Positions 17,318 through 27,338 of a DNA stretch of 64,000 nt are shown piece by piece. Position 1 is the stretch's first letter, and every line of letters starts with the position of its first letter. The stretch is taken from contig NZ_FZNM01000010.1 in assembly GCF_900188295.1 (NCBI RefSeq), positions 1 through 64,000 on the forward strand. The letters run 5' to 3'. Source of the DNA: Paracoccus sediminis (GTDB taxonomy: Bacteria > Pseudomonadota > Alphaproteobacteria > Rhodobacterales > Rhodobacteraceae). Below the pieces are notes generated by a model. It did not search any database and was not told the origin of the DNA. It worked only from the letters and a program-made list of their open reading frames with translations. The translations under genes and the position numbers were made by a program.

Positions 17318-18619
17318 ATGGCCACACCCAGACCCTTTTCCCGCTATGAATTCCTGATCGCCTGGCGATACCTGCGCGCCCGCCGGGCCGAAGGCGGGGT
17401 CAGCGTGATGACCTGGATCAGCCTGATCGGCATTGCCCTGGGGGTGATGGCGCTGATCGCCACGCTGGCCGTGCGGGCGGGGTTCCGGGCCGAATTCGTG
17501 GACACGATCCTGGGCGCCAACGCGCATACCACCGTCTATATGGCGCCCCAGCGGATCGAGAACGAATTCACCGACGACGTGTATGTCGTCCCCGGCCGGA
17601 TCGCGGATTACGATGCGATGGCCGACACGCTGGCGGCTGTGCCCGGCGTCACGCGCACCGCGCCGGTCGTGCGCGGGCAGGTCATGGCGACCGCCAACGA
17701 CAGCTCGAACGTGGCCGAGGTTTTCGGCATAAGCCTTTCCGATCTCACGGCAATGCCGCGCATCGTGGACCCGGAAACATCCGTCGGCAGCCTGGAGGAT
17801 TTCGACCGGGGCATCGCCATCGGGTCCGGCATCGCGCGCGAACTGGTCGTGGGCTTGGGCGACCGCATCCGCCTGATCGCCCCCGAGGGCGCGCGCACCG
17901 CCATCGGCACCACCCCCCGCGTCAAGGCCTATGAAGTCACCTACATCTTCAGCGCCGGGCGCTATGACATCGACCGCACCCGCATCTACATGCCTATGGC
18001 CGAGGCGCAGTCCTATTTCAACCGCGAGGGGGTCGCGGACGAGATCGAGGTGTTCGTCGCCGATCCCGAACGGGTGGACGACTGGACGGTGCCGCTGTTG
18101 CGGGCGGCGGGCGAGGGGGCGCAGGTCTGGAACTGGCGCGACTCCTCCGGCAGTTTCCTGGCGGCTTTGGACATGGAGGATGACGTGATGTTCGTGATCC
18201 TGTCGGTGCTGGTGCTGATCGCGTCCATGAACATCACCAGCGGGCTTATCATGCTGGTCAAGAACAAGGGCCGCGACATCGGCATCCTGCGCACCATGGG
18301 CCTGACCGAGGGCGCGGTGCTGCGGGTCTTCTTCCTCTGCGGCGCCTTCACCGGCATCCTCGGCACGCTGGCGGGCGTGGTTTTGGGCGTGCTGCTGGCG
18401 CTGAACGTGGACAGCATCATGGCGGCGCTGAACGCGCTGACCGGGGGCGGCGCCTGGCAGCCCGAGGTGCGCGGCATCTATCGCCTGCCCGCCGACCTGC
18501 GGGCATGGGACATCTTCCGCGCGGTCGCGCTGTCGCTGGCGCTGTCTTTCATTGTCACTATCTTCCCCGCGCGCCGCGCCGCGCGCATGAACCCGGTCGA
18601 GGCGCTGCGCTATGAATGA
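17318..18619 (+). CDS. lolE: Lipoprotein-releasing ABC transporter permease (LolC/LolE family)
   Basis: A 433-residue inner-membrane permease. It has one N-terminal helix ([19 protein letters not shown]), a large periplasmic domain (about residues 45-265) and three C-terminal helices, the standard MacB/FtsX-type fold. The ending [15 protein letters not shown] is characteristic. With LolD it extracts outer-membrane lipoproteins and passes them to LolA. Only one LolC/E-type gene is present, as is usual in Rhodobacterales. The start at 17318 was preferred over an upstream in-frame ATG because the family begins near the conserved [15 protein letters not shown]. Confidence 0.94.
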   Translation: MATPRPFSRYEFLIAWRYLRARRAEGGVSVMTWISLIGIALGVMALIATLAVRAGFRAEFVDTILGANAHTTVYMAPQRIENEFTDDVYVVPGRIADYDAMADTLAAVPGVTRTAPVVRGQVMATANDSSNVAEVFGISLSDLTAMPRIVDPETSVGSLEDFDRGIAIGSGIARELVVGLGDRIRLIAPEGARTAIGTTPRVKAYEVTYIFSAGRYDIDRTRIYMPMAEAQSYFNREGVADEIEVFVADPERVDDWTVPLLRAAGEGAQVWNWRDSSGSFLAALDMEDDVMFVILSVLVLIASMNITSGLIMLVKNKGRDIGILRTMGLTEGAVLRVFFLCGAFTGILGTLAGVVLGVLLALNVDSIMAALNALTGGGAWQPEVRGIYRLPADLRAWDIFRAVALSLALSFIVTIFPARRAARMNPVEALRYE

Positions 18620-19271
18620 CGTGCTGCGGCTGGAAGGGGTCGGCAAGACCTATGGCAAGGACGGTCTCGCCCCGGTTCCCGTGCTGAACGGCCTGGACCT
18701 GACCATCGCGCGGGGCGAGGTGGTGGCCTTGGTGGCGCCGTCGGGTGCGGGCAAATCGACGCTGCTGCACATCGCGGGGCTGCTGGACACGCCCGACACG
18801 GGCCGGGTGATCCTGAACGGGCGCGACATGACGGGCCTGCCGGACAAGCCGAGGACCGAGGCGCGGCGGGCCGAACTGGGCTTCGTGTATCAGTTCCACC
18901 ACCTGTTGCCGGAATTCAGCGCGGCCGAAAACATCGTCCTGCCGCAGCTTGCCAACGGCGTGGCCGGGCGCGATGCCGCCGCCCGCGCCGCCGATCTTTT
19001 GTCCCGCGTGGGCCTGACGGACCGCGCCCATCACCGCCCGGCGGCGCTGTCGGGGGGCGAACAGCAGCGCGTGGCCTTTTGCCGCGCGCTTGCCAACCAG
19101 CCCGCGCTGCTGCTGGCAGACGAGCCGACCGGGAACCTCGACCCCGAAACATCCGACCGGGTGTTCGACATGCTGATGGCGCTGGTGCGCGACACCGGCC
19201 TGTCGGCGCTGATCGCCACCCACAACCACGGTCTGGCGCAGCGCATGGATCGGGTGATCCGCCTTGCGTAG
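18612..19271 (+). CDS. lolD: Lipoprotein-releasing ABC transporter ATP-binding protein LolD
   Basis: A 219-residue ABC ATPase with Walker [11 protein letters not shown]-loop [12 protein letters not shown], signature [15 protein letters not shown], Walker [13 protein letters not shown] and the H-loop ATHN. The family marker [12 protein letters not shown] is intact. It overlaps lolE by 8 bp and the following PAP2 gene by 8 bp, so all three are probably translated together. Confidence 0.96.
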   Translation: MNDVLRLEGVGKTYGKDGLAPVPVLNGLDLTIARGEVVALVAPSGAGKSTLLHIAGLLDTPDTGRVILNGRDMTGLPDKPRTEARRAELGFVYQFHHLLPEFSAAENIVLPQLANGVAGRDAAARAADLLSRVGLTDRAHHRPAALSGGEQQRVAFCRALANQPALLLADEPTGNLDPETSDRVFDMLMALVRDTGLSALIATHNHGLAQRMDRVIRLA

Positions 19272-19758
19272 CCTTGTCCTGATCGCCGCCCTGGCCGCGG
19301 CCCCCGCCGCCGCCGATCCGTTCGAGGATTTCGGCACCGCGATGAAATACGGCCTGCCGCTGGCCGCCGCCGTCTGCGCCGCCCGCGACGACCGGTTGGA
19401 GGATTTCGCGCTTCGCGGCGCCTTGCAGGCCGTGCTGGTGCTGGGCCTGAAATCGTGGCTGGACGGCACGCCACTGTCGGTTCGCCCCGACGGCGAAGGC
19501 CGGGGCTTTCCTTCGGGCCACGCGGCCTCGGCGGCCTTCGGCGCCGCCGATCTGGCGGGCAAGTGCTTTCCCGACGACCGCGCGGCAGGGATCGGCCTTT
19601 ACGGCGCGGCGGGCCTGACGGCAGCCAGCCGCGTCCAGGCGGGCGAACACACGTTGCGGCAGGCGCTGACCGGCGCGCTGATCGGGTTCAGTTTCGGCGC
19701 CGCCGATTTCGGCATCGGGACGGATGGCGCCAGCTTCAGCGTGGGGATGCGCTTCTAA
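19264..19758 (+). CDS. PAP2-type phosphatase-like protein with a signal peptide
   Basis: A 164-residue protein of the PAP2 (acid phosphatase / lipid phosphatase) superfamily, initiated by a TTG that overlaps the end of lolD by 8 bp. A signal peptide (about residues 1-18) precedes Lys63...Arg74-Pro75, PSGH (83-86) and SR...H (122-129). The aspartate expected four residues after the last histidine is Gln133, and the K-to-RP spacing is longer than the consensus KX6RP, so activity may be altered. It could act on lipid phosphates at the membrane, in line with its coupling to lipoprotein export. Its stop overlaps the convergent hydrolase gene by 4 bp. Confidence 0.75.
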   Translation: MRSLVLIAALAAAPAAADPFEDFGTAMKYGLPLAAAVCAARDDRLEDFALRGALQAVLVLGLKSWLDGTPLSVRPDGEGRGFPSGHAASAAFGAADLAGKCFPDDRAAGIGLYGAAGLTAASRVQAGEHTLRQALTGALIGFSFGAADFGIGTDGASFSVGMRF

Positions 19759-20576
19759 CGCCCGCAGCGGTCCAGCCAGGCGTCGATGGCGGCCAGCGAT
19801 TCCGGCTCGTCCAGCCAGGGAACATGGGCGCGGCCAGGCACCTCGGCAAAGATCGTGTCGGGACGGCGGCGAACCATCTCGGCCGCGACCTCGGCCGACA
19901 GCAGATCTGAATTCGCCCCCCGGATCAGCGCCACCGGCAGGCCCGCCGTGGCGTCCCACAAGGGCCACAGGTCCGGGGACTCGCCCTCGAACGCAGCCAG
20001 GAATGCCTCGCGCAGCGCGGGGTCGTACCGGATCCGCAGCCCGTCGGGCGTTTCGTCGTAATGCCGCTGCGCATCCGCCAGCCAGCGGCCATCGGGCACG
20101 TCGGCAAAGCCCGCCATCGCCTCGGGCAGGCGCGCCGCCAAGGCCTCATGCGTCCGCGTTGCCGGGTTGCGCCCGACGTAATCGAAGATCCGCTCAAGGC
20201 CCGAACGCTCGATCACCGGGCCGACATCGTTCAGGCATAGCCCCAGCAGCCGGTCATGCGCGACCGCCGCCAGCAGCATCCCGATCAGCCCGCCGCGCGA
20301 CGTGCCCAGAACCGCCGCTTGGGCAATCCCCAAGTGATCCAGCAGCGCCAGGGCGTCGCTCCCCTCCTGCGGCACGGTATAGGTCGCGGGTCCGGTCCGG
20401 TCCGACTGTCCGCGCCCCCGGTAATCCATGCGGATCAGGCGCACCCCCGACAGATGCGGCGCGACATAATCGAAATCGCCCCTGTTCCGCGTCAACCCGG
20501 CCAGGCACAGGACCGGCAGCCCTTCGCCTTCGTCCGAATAGGCCAGCCGCGCCCCGTCATCCGTTGCAAAGAACAT
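19755..20576 (-). CDS. Alpha/beta-fold hydrolase
   Basis: A 273-residue alpha/beta hydrolase. The strand-turn GLPVLCLAGLTRN supplies the oxyanion region, MDYRGRGQSD follows, and the nucleophile elbow is GTSRGG with the catalytic serine. The C-terminal GRAHVPWLDEPE holds the likely catalytic histidine. The substrate is unknown; esterase or lipase-type activity is expected. Repeat copy 2 lies 14 bp upstream of its start, and fabI is upstream on the same strand. Confidence 0.86.
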   Translation of the reverse strand: MFFATDDGARLAYSDEGEGLPVLCLAGLTRNRGDFDYVAPHLSGVRLIRMDYRGRGQSDRTGPATYTVPQEGSDALALLDHLGIAQAAVLGTSRGGLIGMLLAAVAHDRLLGLCLNDVGPVIERSGLERIFDYVGRNPATRTHEALAARLPEAMAGFADVPDGRWLADAQRHYDETPDGLRIRYDPALREAFLAAFEGESPDLWPLWDATAGLPVALIRGANSDLLSAEVAAEMVRRRPDTIFAEVPGRAHVPWLDEPESLAAIDAWLDRCGR

Positions 20577-20590
20577 GCTTCTTCTTCACC

Positions 20591-20632
20591 CAAATATCCC
20601 ACAGGGGGTCCGGGGGACGTGAAGTCCCCCGG
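20591..20632 (-). terminator. Repeat copy 2: 42-bp hairpin element after fabI
   Basis: Identical over 42 bp to 13517-13558, with the same 9-bp perfect stem and GTGAA loop. On the minus strand it begins seven bases after the fabI stop codon and ends 14 bp before the alpha/beta hydrolase start. The shared position just after a minus-strand gene supports a terminator or mRNA 3'-end role; the identity of the two copies suggests a dispersed genomic repeat. Confidence 0.65.
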
Positions 20633-20639
20633 TGCGGCC

Positions 20640-21428
20640 TCACAAATTCTCGCTCTGCGGCATTCCCAGCACATGATATCCGCCATCGACCATCACGATT
20701 TCCCCGGTGGTGCAGGCGCCCCAGTCCGACAGCATCCAGACGGCGGTGCCGCCGATCGCCTCCAGCGTGGCATTGGCGCGCAGGGGGGCGTTCGCCTCGG
20801 TATGGCGAAAGGTCTTGCGCGCCCCGCCGATGGCCGCGCCCGCCAGGGTCTTCATCGGGCCGGGGCTGATCGCGTTCACGCGAATGCCGTCCGGTCCAAG
20901 GTCGTTGGCCAGATAGCGGACGGTCGATTCCAGCGCCGCCTTGGCCACCCCCATGACGTTGTAGAACGGCGTCACCCGGTTCGACCCGCCATAGGTCAGG
21001 GTGATGATCGACCCGCCGGCGGCCATCAGCGGATGGGCGCGCCGCGCGACCTCGATCAGCGAATAGCAACTGATCTCCAGGCTGTGCTTGAAATTGGCGC
21101 GGCTGGTGTTCACAAAGCGGCCGGTCAACTCGTTCTTGTTGGAAAAGGCGATGGCATGGACCACGAAATCCAGCCTGCCCCAGCGGTCGGCGATGGCGCC
21201 GAAGGCCGCGTCCAGCGACGCGTCGTCGGCCACATCCACATCCAGCAGGAAATCCGACCCGACCGACGCCGCCAGAGGCTGCACGCGCTTGCCGAACGCC
21301 TCGCCCTGATAGGAAAAGGCCAGCTCGGCGCCTTGTCCGGCCACGGCCCTGGCGATGCCCCAGGCGATGGAATGGTCGTTGGCGACCCCCATCACAAGCC
21401 CGCGCTTGCCTTGAAGAAAATCGCCCAT
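20640..21428 (-). CDS. fabI: Enoyl-[acyl-carrier-protein] reductase (NADH) FabI
   Basis: A 262-residue short-chain-dehydrogenase-type enoyl-ACP reductase, the last step of each fatty acid elongation cycle. The N-terminus GKRGLVMGVANDHSIAWGIA carries the FabI-type nucleotide loop, and the catalytic Tyr and Lys are spaced six apart in FYNVMGVAK. The SPGPMKTLAG block is also conserved. It is the third gene of fabA-fabB-fabI, 14 bp after fabB. Confidence 0.96.
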   Translation of the reverse strand: MGDFLQGKRGLVMGVANDHSIAWGIARAVAGQGAELAFSYQGEAFGKRVQPLAASVGSDFLLDVDVADDASLDAAFGAIADRWGRLDFVVHAIAFSNKNELTGRFVNTSRANFKHSLEISCYSLIEVARRAHPLMAAGGSIITLTYGGSNRVTPFYNVMGVAKAALESTVRYLANDLGPDGIRVNAISPGPMKTLAGAAIGGARKTFRHTEANAPLRANATLEAIGGTAVWMLSDWGACTTGEIVMVDGGYHVLGMPQSENL

Positions 21429-21442
21429 GGTTCTGTCCCCGT

Positions 21443-22672
21443 CTAATCCCGGTATTTCGACATCAGCAGGGTGGCGTTGGTGCCCCCGAACCCGAAGCTG
21501 TTGGACAGCACGGAATCAAGGCCGGCATTGTCCACCCGGCTGGTGGCAATCTCGCCCGGCGCGATTTCCGGGTCCAGCGTCGTCACATTTGCAGAGGCTG
21601 CAATGAAGTCATTTTGCAACATCAGCAGGCTGTAGATCGCCTCGTGAACGCCGGTCGCGCCCAGCGAATGCCCCGTCAGCGACTTGGTGGAACTGATCGG
21701 CGGGGTGCTTCCTTCGCCCCAGATGCGCCGGATCGCCTTGACCTCGCCGATGTCGCCCACCGGGGTCGAGGTGCCGTGCGCGTTGATATAGCTGATGGAC
21801 CGTCCCTCGGGCAGGGTGGAAAGCGCCAGCCGCATCGACCGTTCCCCACCTTCGCCCGACGGCGCCACCATGTCGTATCCGTCGCTGGTCGCGCCATAGC
21901 CAGTGACTTCGGCATAGATTTTCGCGCCGCGCGCCAGGGCGTGCTCCAGTTCCTCCAGCACGACCACGCCGCCGCCGCCCGCGATGACGAATCCGTCGCG
22001 CGTGGCGTCATAGGGGCGGGACGCGGTTTCCGGCGTGTCGTTGTATTTCGACGACATCGCGCCCATGGCGTCGAACAGGCAGGACAGCGTCCAGTCCAGT
22101 TCCTCGCCGCCACCCACGAAGACGATGTCCTGCTTGTTCATCTGGATCTGCTCGACCCCGTTGCCGATGCAATGGGCCGATGTCGAACAGGCCGAGGTGA
22201 TAGAATAGTTCACGCCCTTGATCTGGAACGGCGTCGCCAGGCAGGCCGAGTTGGTGGACGACATGCAGCGCGTCACCATGAACGGCCCCATCCGCTTGGG
22301 GCTGCCCTTTTCGATCACCGTCTGGTGCGCCAGGAAAAAGTTGCTGGTGGACGGCCCGCCCGATCCCATGATGAGGCCCGTGCGCGGGTTGGACACGTCG
22401 CTTTCCTCAAGCCCCGAATCCTGGATCGCCTGTTCCATGGCGATGAAATTGTAGGCCGCGCCCGGACCCATGAAGCGCAGGTTGCGCTTGTCGATGTGAT
22501 CCTCCAGCACGATCTGCGGCATCCCGTGGATCTGGCTGCGGAACCCGTGTTCGGCGTATTCGGGCGCGAAAACGATGCCGGAACGGCCCGCCTTCAGGCT
22601 TTCGGTCACTTCGCCCGCATTGTTGCCGATGGGCGAGACGATGCCAAGGCCGGTGATGACGACGCGTCTCAT
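21443..22672 (-). CDS. fabB: 3-oxoacyl-[acyl-carrier-protein] synthase I FabB
   Basis: A 409-residue condensing enzyme needed for unsaturated fatty acid elongation. The active-site cysteine lies in [13 protein letters not shown], and the two histidines in [11 protein letters not shown] and [14 protein letters not shown]. The N-terminus [15 protein letters not shown] is the standard ketosynthase opening; the ATG at 22672 gives the usual length. It lies 37 bp after fabA. The fabA-fabB pair is the anaerobic pathway for unsaturated fatty acids. Confidence 0.97.
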   Translation of the reverse strand: MRRVVITGLGIVSPIGNNAGEVTESLKAGRSGIVFAPEYAEHGFRSQIHGMPQIVLEDHIDKRNLRFMGPGAAYNFIAMEQAIQDSGLEESDVSNPRTGLIMGSGGPSTSNFFLAHQTVIEKGSPKRMGPFMVTRCMSSTNSACLATPFQIKGVNYSITSACSTSAHCIGNGVEQIQMNKQDIVFVGGGEELDWTLSCLFDAMGAMSSKYNDTPETASRPYDATRDGFVIAGGGGVVVLEELEHALARGAKIYAEVTGYGATSDGYDMVAPSGEGGERSMRLALSTLPEGRSISYINAHGTSTPVGDIGEVKAIRRIWGEGSTPPISSTKSLTGHSLGATGVHEAIYSLLMLQNDFIAASANVTTLDPEIAPGEIATSRVDNAGLDSVLSNSFGFGGTNATLLMSKYRD

Positions 22673-22709
22673 GGGGCCTCCTCCTTGCAATGAAATCGAT
22701 GGGCCGCCG

Positions 22710-23219
22710 TCAGCTTGACGACAGGGCGACCTTCATGTCCTTGACCTGATAGATGGTGTCGCCGTCGGCCTCGACCCGGCCATCGGCCACGCCCATGGTC
22801 AGACGGCGTGTCTGCACGGCTTTCGTGAAATCCACATGATAGCGCAGCAGCGTGCGGTCGGGGCGGACCATGCCGGTCAGCTTGACCTCTCCCACGCCCA
22901 GGGCATAGCCGCGCCCCTGCCAGCCGCGCCAGCCCAGGTTGAACCCGGTCAGCTGCCACAGCCCGTCCAGGCCCAGGCAGCCCGGCATGATCGGGTTGCC
23001 CGGAAAATGGCAGGCGAAGAACCACAGGTCGGGGGTGATGTCGAATTCGGCCACCACATGGCCCTTGCCATGCGCGCCGCCGTCTTCGGAAATGTCGGTG
23101 ATGCGGGTCATCATCAGCATCGGCGGTTCGGGCAATTGCGCGTTGCCGGGGCCGAACAGCTCTCCGCGCGCGCAGGCCAGCAGGTCGTCGTGGTCGAAGC
23201 TGGTTTTCTCCATCGCCAT
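22710..23219 (-). CDS. fabA: 3-hydroxydecanoyl-[acyl-carrier-protein] dehydratase/isomerase FabA
   Basis: A 169-residue hot-dog-fold enzyme that dehydrates 3-hydroxydecanoyl-ACP and isomerises the trans-2 to the cis-3 double bond. The active-site histidine is in [24 protein letters not shown] (broken here as [11 protein letters not shown] then LGLDGLW), where the aspartate also lies. It is the first gene of fabA-fabB-fabI and diverges from gshB; the 159-bp gap must hold promoters for both. Confidence 0.96.
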   Translation of the reverse strand: MAMEKTSFDHDDLLACARGELFGPGNAQLPEPPMLMMTRITDISEDGGAHGKGHVVAEFDITPDLWFFACHFPGNPIMPGCLGLDGLWQLTGFNLGWRGWQGRGYALGVGEVKLTGMVRPDRTLLRYHVDFTKAVQTRRLTMGVADGRVEADGDTIYQVKDMKVALSSS

Positions 23220-23378
23220 GCGGATCGTGCCTTTCCTGCGGGCCTTGCGCCCGCCCTGTCCAAGTTGACGCTTCGTCTATCACTTGGGACAACGCCCGTG
23301 CAAGTCAATGCAAAGCGGCGGCTTGCATCCCGCCCGATGCCGCGCGACAACCGGCCCAACGCCCGAAGGAGAACCGCC

Positions 23379-24326
23379 ATGAGCCTGTATGTCGCCTTGC
23401 AGATGGACCCGGTCGAGGCCGTCTCGATCGACGCCGACAGCACCTTCCGCATCGGGCTGGAGGCGCAGGCGCGCGGCCACCGGCTGTTCCAGTACACCGT
23501 GGACCAGCTGCGCTATGACGAAGGCCGGGTGATCGCGCGCGGCCGCCCCGTGACGCTGCGGCGGGAACGGGGCGGCCACGTCACCTTCGGCGACTGGGCC
23601 GAGGTGGACCTGTCCGACTTCGACGTGGTCTGGCTGCGCCAGGATCCGCCCTTCGACATGGCCTATGTCACCTCAACGCATCTGCTGGACCGGGTGCATC
23701 CGAAAACGCTGGTGGTCAACGACCCGTTCTGGGTCAGGAACTGCCCCGAAAAGCTGATGGTGCTGGATTTCCCCGACCTGACGCCCCCCACCATCATCGC
23801 CCGCGACCCCGCCGCCATCCGCGCCTTCCGCGAAAGGCACGGCGACATCATCGTGAAGCCCCTTTACGGCAACGGCGGGGCGGGGGTGTTCCACCTTGAC
23901 CCCGAGGACCGCAACCTGTCAGCGCTGCTGGAACTGTTCGCGGGCATCAGCCGCGAGCCGATGATCGCGCAGAAATACATCCACGCCGTCAGCAAGGGCG
24001 ACAAGCGCATCATCCTGGTCGATGGCGAACCCGTCGGCGCCATCAACCGCGTCCCGCAGACGGGCGAGGCCCGGTCGAACATGCATGTCGGCGGCCGCGC
24101 CGAAAAGATCGGCCTGACCGAGCGGGAATACGAGATCTGCAAGCGCATCGGCCCGGTTCTGCGCGAAAAGGGCCTGATCTTCACCGGCATCGACGTGATC
24201 GACGGCTGGCTGACGGAAATCAACGTGACCTCGCCCACTGGGATCCAGGAGCTGGAGCGGTTCGACGGGATCAACGCGGCGGAAGCGATCTGGGTGGCGA
24301 TTGAGGGAAGGGTAGAGCGGGATTAA
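23379..24326 (+). CDS. gshB: Glutathione synthetase GshB
   Basis: A 315-residue ATP-grasp enzyme joining gamma-glutamylcysteine and glycine. The N-terminal substrate lobe starts [21 protein letters not shown]. Other landmarks are [19 protein letters not shown], the ATP-grasp loop [13 protein letters not shown], and the C-terminal [22 protein letters not shown]. The ATG at 23379 follows an AGGAGAA ribosome site and starts at the family N-terminus. It is a single gene, ending four bases before a convergent membrane-protein gene. Confidence 0.97.
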   Translation: MSLYVALQMDPVEAVSIDADSTFRIGLEAQARGHRLFQYTVDQLRYDEGRVIARGRPVTLRRERGGHVTFGDWAEVDLSDFDVVWLRQDPPFDMAYVTSTHLLDRVHPKTLVVNDPFWVRNCPEKLMVLDFPDLTPPTIIARDPAAIRAFRERHGDIIVKPLYGNGGAGVFHLDPEDRNLSALLELFAGISREPMIAQKYIHAVSKGDKRIILVDGEPVGAINRVPQTGEARSNMHVGGRAEKIGLTEREYEICKRIGPVLREKGLIFTGIDVIDGWLTEINVTSPTGIQELERFDGINAAEAIWVAIEGRVERD

Positions 24327-24330
24327 GGCG

Positions 24331-25314
24331 TTATCTGTTCCTTCCCGGCGCGATGGCGCGGCGAAGCATCAGTTTCAGAATGGAATGTGCCAATGTAATA
24401 ATCTGTGCGGTAATAAGCGCTAGCAATCCAATAGCTGCCACTGTAAGGTCACTTACCCGATTAAGCAGGCGCAGACTGCGTGGCTTACCCAAAGCCTCCA
24501 AAGCCTTTCTAGTGTCTTTGCCTGCAACCTCTGAAAGTCGTGCAAGCCGGGATAGTTCGTCCACATCATCCGCATGACGTAAAATTACCAGCACCTCTCC
24601 TGATGATGTAGAGTTACGAATGCGGTTTGCATCGCCCAACGCCTTGCGCAATCCACCTTCAGTTTTCGATGCGGCAATTAATGAGCGGCGCAGCCCTGGA
24701 CTTATGGCATTGGCCTTTCTTGCGACGCGCAAAGTCGTGAGTCCCATCTTAACCGGTGCGCCGCTTCCAAGGCTAACTACTGTGGTAGCGGTTGCCGCAA
24801 TTCCAAGTGCGCCGAGGGCAGCGTCAACCTCATCTACTTCCTCGCCTTTCAACCAATTAAGGGTTTGCCGCGACACAGCCGCGACATCCCCGGCGGGAGA
24901 TAATTCAAAGGGAATTGTGCATGACGCTATGAGCGTAAGGTCGGGACACGCGTTAACATCACGCATACAGCGAATGCAGTTTCCTGTCGTAGCGCGCCAG
25001 CCTTCGAGGCTTGCTAGTTCCTCGTCAACGCGGATGCGCTGACTGGCAGACAGTGTCACCCCATTCTCTCGTGCCATGTCATTCAGAAGTGAGAGGCGCT
25101 GGAGGTCTTTCCCATTTAACGCCTGCTCAATTCTAGGCCCGATCCATTCGGGTGTGACCGTCCTGGCGACTGCCATAGTAAGAGCGAGATGTGCTTCGGT
25201 CGTAGTCCTTTCAATGATCGGAGAAGCAAAGGGATGCTGTGCCATCACAATTGCCGCCAATATCACCGGCACAACGGCCCACAAAAGAAGCGTTAGGCGT
25301 GCCAGGCGGCGCAT
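24331..25314 (-). CDS. Hypothetical membrane-anchored protein, 327 aa, of atypical composition
   Basis: I do not recognise this family. Hydrophobic segments at about residues 5-25 and 285-312 would anchor both ends, leaving a large domain between, probably periplasmic. Four cysteines (113, 116, 123, 132) in a CxxC-x6-C-x8-C pattern could form disulfides or bind metal. A hydrophobic Ala/Gly/Thr-rich stretch near residues 165-185 may be a third membrane segment. GC content and codon choice are clearly lower in G+C than the flanking gshB and lrp genes, suggesting transfer. It ends 4 bp from gshB (convergent) and starts 17 bp downstream of lrp, so it may be read through from lrp. Confidence 0.75.
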   Translation of the reverse strand: MRRLARLTLLLWAVVPVILAAIVMAQHPFASPIIERTTTEAHLALTMAVARTVTPEWIGPRIEQALNGKDLQRLSLLNDMARENGVTLSASQRIRVDEELASLEGWRATTGNCIRCMRDVNACPDLTLIASCTIPFELSPAGDVAAVSRQTLNWLKGEEVDEVDAALGALGIAATATTVVSLGSGAPVKMGLTTLRVARKANAISPGLRRSLIAASKTEGGLRKALGDANRIRNSTSSGEVLVILRHADDVDELSRLARLSEVAGKDTRKALEALGKPRSLRLLNRVSDLTVAAIGLLALITAQIITLAHSILKLMLRRAIAPGRNR

Positions 25315-25331
25315 GGCCTTGATCCCGCTCC

Positions 25332-25832
25332 TCACCCCGCCTCCCTTACCCGCTCCTCCACCACCTCGAACGGCACCCCCGGCTGGTCCTTCGCCGCCCG
25401 GATCACCAAGGACGTCTTGACGCTCGCCACGTTCGGCGCCGCCGTCAGCGACTGCGTCAGGAACCGCTGGAACGACGACAAATCGGGCGAGACGCATTTC
25501 AGGATGAAGTCGATCTCTCCGTTCAGCATGTGGCATTCGCGGACCAGGGGCCAGCCTTGCACCAGCGCCTCGAAGGCGGACAGGTCGCGTTCGGACTGGC
25601 TGGCCAGGCGCACCATGGCGAAGACCTGCACCTCGAAGCCCAGTTCGCGCGCGTCGATGTCGGCGTGGTATCCGCGGATGAAGCCCGTTTCCTCCAGCGC
25701 GCGGACGCGGCGCAGGCAAGGCGGGGCCGAGATACCCACGCGACGGGCCAGTTCGACGTTGGTCATCCGGCCGTCGGCCTGCAACTCGGCCAGGATCTTG
25801 CGGTCGATGTCGTCCAGTTTCGCGCCGGCCAT
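25332..25832 (-). CDS. Lrp/AsnC family transcriptional regulator
   Basis: A 166-residue feast/famine regulator. The N-terminal winged helix ([20 protein letters not shown]...[21 protein letters not shown]) binds DNA, and the C-terminal RAM domain carries the ligand and oligomer surface. It diverges from trxB across 145 bp, and regulators of this family commonly act on a divergent neighbour, so trxB is a possible target. It may equally be a global amino-acid-responsive regulator. Confidence 0.92.
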   Translation of the reverse strand: MAGAKLDDIDRKILAELQADGRMTNVELARRVGISAPPCLRRVRALEETGFIRGYHADIDARELGFEVQVFAMVRLASQSERDLSAFEALVQGWPLVRECHMLNGEIDFILKCVSPDLSSFQRFLTQSLTAAPNVASVKTSLVIRAAKDQPGVPFEVVEERVREAG

Positions 25833-25836
25833 GCTG

Positions 25837-25909
25837 TTCTTTCTTGATGGGGTCGTAGAGAATGCCGGAAACTACAATGCGGGCACCCTGCACGCAACAT
25901 TCTTTCTTG
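25837..25909. promoter_or_regulatory. Divergent lrp-trxB control region with direct repeat
   Basis: The 145-bp gap between lrp and trxB holds two exact copies of TTCTTTCTTG (25837-25846 and 25900-25909), 63 bp apart, close to six helical turns. GAATG and CATTC arms (25860 and 25898) frame the segment between them. Such phased repeats would suit an octameric Lrp-type protein, but binding is not demonstrated. Confidence 0.3.
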
Positions 25910-25977
25910 GTTCGGCCCGCGTTGCGATTTCCGGTGGGAAGGACTACCTCATGCACAAACTCCGATTGGGACGCAAG

Positions 25978-26982
25978 ATGACCGACATTTCGCATGTGAA
26001 ACTTCTGATCGTCGGGTCCGGCCCGGCGGGCTATACCGCCGCCGTCTATGCCGCGCGCGCCATGCTGGAACCCATGCTGATCCAGGGGATGCAGCCCGGC
26101 GGACAGTTGACCATCACCACCGAGGTCGAGAACTGGCCCGGCGACACCGAGATTCAAGGCCCCGACCTGATGGTCAAGATGGAGGAACACGCCCGCGCGA
26201 TGGGGGCGGAGATCGTGATGGATCTGGTCACGTCGCTGGACCTGAAACGGCGGCCGTTCACGGCCACCTGCGACAGCGGCCGCGTGGTCACGGCGGACGC
26301 GGTGATCCTGGCCACCGGGGCGCAGGCCCGCTGGCTGGGCCTGCCGTCCGAGGAGAAGTTCAAGGGTTTCGGCGTGTCCGCCTGCGCCACCTGCGACGGC
26401 TTCTTCTATCGGGGCCGCGAGGTGCTGGTGATCGGCGGCGGCAACACCGCGGTCGAGGAGGCGCTGTTCCTGACGAAATTCGCCAGCAAGGTGACGCTGG
26501 TCCACCGCCGCGACGCCCTGCGGGCCGAGAAGATCCTGCAACAGCGCCTGTTCAACAATCCCAAGGTCCAGGTGATCTGGAACCACGCCCTGACCGAGGT
26601 TCAGGGGGTGGACACGCCGATGGGGGTGACGGGGGCGGTGCTGACCTCGACCCTGGACGGCAGCACGCGGCAGGTTCCGGCGGACGGGGTGTTCGTCGCC
26701 ATCGGCCACGCGCCCGCCAGCGAACTGGTCCGCGACCAGCTGGACCTGCACAACGGCGGCTATGTCAAGGTGGAACCGGGCAGCACCCGCACCTCGATCC
26801 CCGGCGTCTTCGCGGCGGGGGATCTGACCGACCACATCTATCGCCAGGCGGTGACAAGCGCGGGCATGGGCTGCATGGCCGCCCTGGACGCGGAAGCCTG
26901 GCTGGCCGAGCATGACGAGGCGGGACGGCCTGAGCCGGACCATGCCTGGCGTCAAGAGGAGATGGCGGAGCAGACTGAGTAA
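25978..26982 (+). CDS. trxB: Thioredoxin-disulfide reductase TrxB
   Basis: A 334-residue flavoprotein that reduces thioredoxin with NADPH. The FAD loop is [14 protein letters not shown], the redox-active CATC uses Cys136 and Cys139, the NADPH loop is [12 protein letters not shown], and the C-terminal FAD motif is [10 protein letters not shown]. Start choice is open: the ATG at 25978 begins at the usual family N-terminus, while an in-frame ATG at 25951 has the better ribosome site (GGAAGGA) and would add nine residues. It is divergent from lrp. Confidence 0.94.
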   Translation: MTDISHVKLLIVGSGPAGYTAAVYAARAMLEPMLIQGMQPGGQLTITTEVENWPGDTEIQGPDLMVKMEEHARAMGAEIVMDLVTSLDLKRRPFTATCDSGRVVTADAVILATGAQARWLGLPSEEKFKGFGVSACATCDGFFYRGREVLVIGGGNTAVEEALFLTKFASKVTLVHRRDALRAEKILQQRLFNNPKVQVIWNHALTEVQGVDTPMGVTGAVLTSTLDGSTRQVPADGVFVAIGHAPASELVRDQLDLHNGGYVKVEPGSTRTSIPGVFAAGDLTDHIYRQAVTSAGMGCMAALDAEAWLAEHDEAGRPEPDHAWRQEEMAEQTE

Positions 26983-27038
26983 GATCAGGTCGATCGTCAG
27001 TTAAAAATTTTGTAGATGAACACTGCGAGAAAAAAACT

Positions 27039-27338
27039 GTGGTAGGCATAATTAAATTTGAAGCAGATAAGCTGTTCGATCTGATTTTATCTTCTTTTCA
27101 AGAGGTTGAAACACCCGTTGCCATTCGCGAACTTGCAAGTCTCTATGGCATCTTGGCTGCACAGCAGGAAGCATTATTAGCGATCTATGAATTGATGATG
27201 AAAGCTCGACCTGACCTGTCATCTAGTGAAGAGGCTGCTGACGTTGAGAAAGCAATGAGCCGAGCAGCAGAAATATATGGTAATGCATTGATGGCTCTTG
27301 CTAGGTCTTATATACCAAGTGAGGGTGGAGATGAGTGA
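27039..27338 (+). CDS. Small hypothetical protein, 99 aa, AT-rich
   Basis: An unrecognised, mostly alpha-helical, acidic cytoplasmic protein beginning with GTG. It has no signal peptide or membrane segment; residues 8-60 are strongly amphipathic. Base composition is AT-rich against its surroundings, so it is probably acquired. It overlaps the next small gene by 8 bp (ATGAGTGA), which indicates translational coupling and a joint function for the pair. Confidence 0.65.
   Translation: MVGIIKFEADKLFDLILSSFQEVETPVAIRELASLYGILAAQQEALLAIYELMMKARPDLSSSEEAADVEKAMSRAAEIYGNALMALARSYIPSEGGDE

Noticed and set aside
24331..26955. An 874-codon minus-strand frame spanning trxB and lrp
   Set aside because: Only its last 327 codons (24331-25314) look like a protein; the upstream part is antisense to trxB and lrp.
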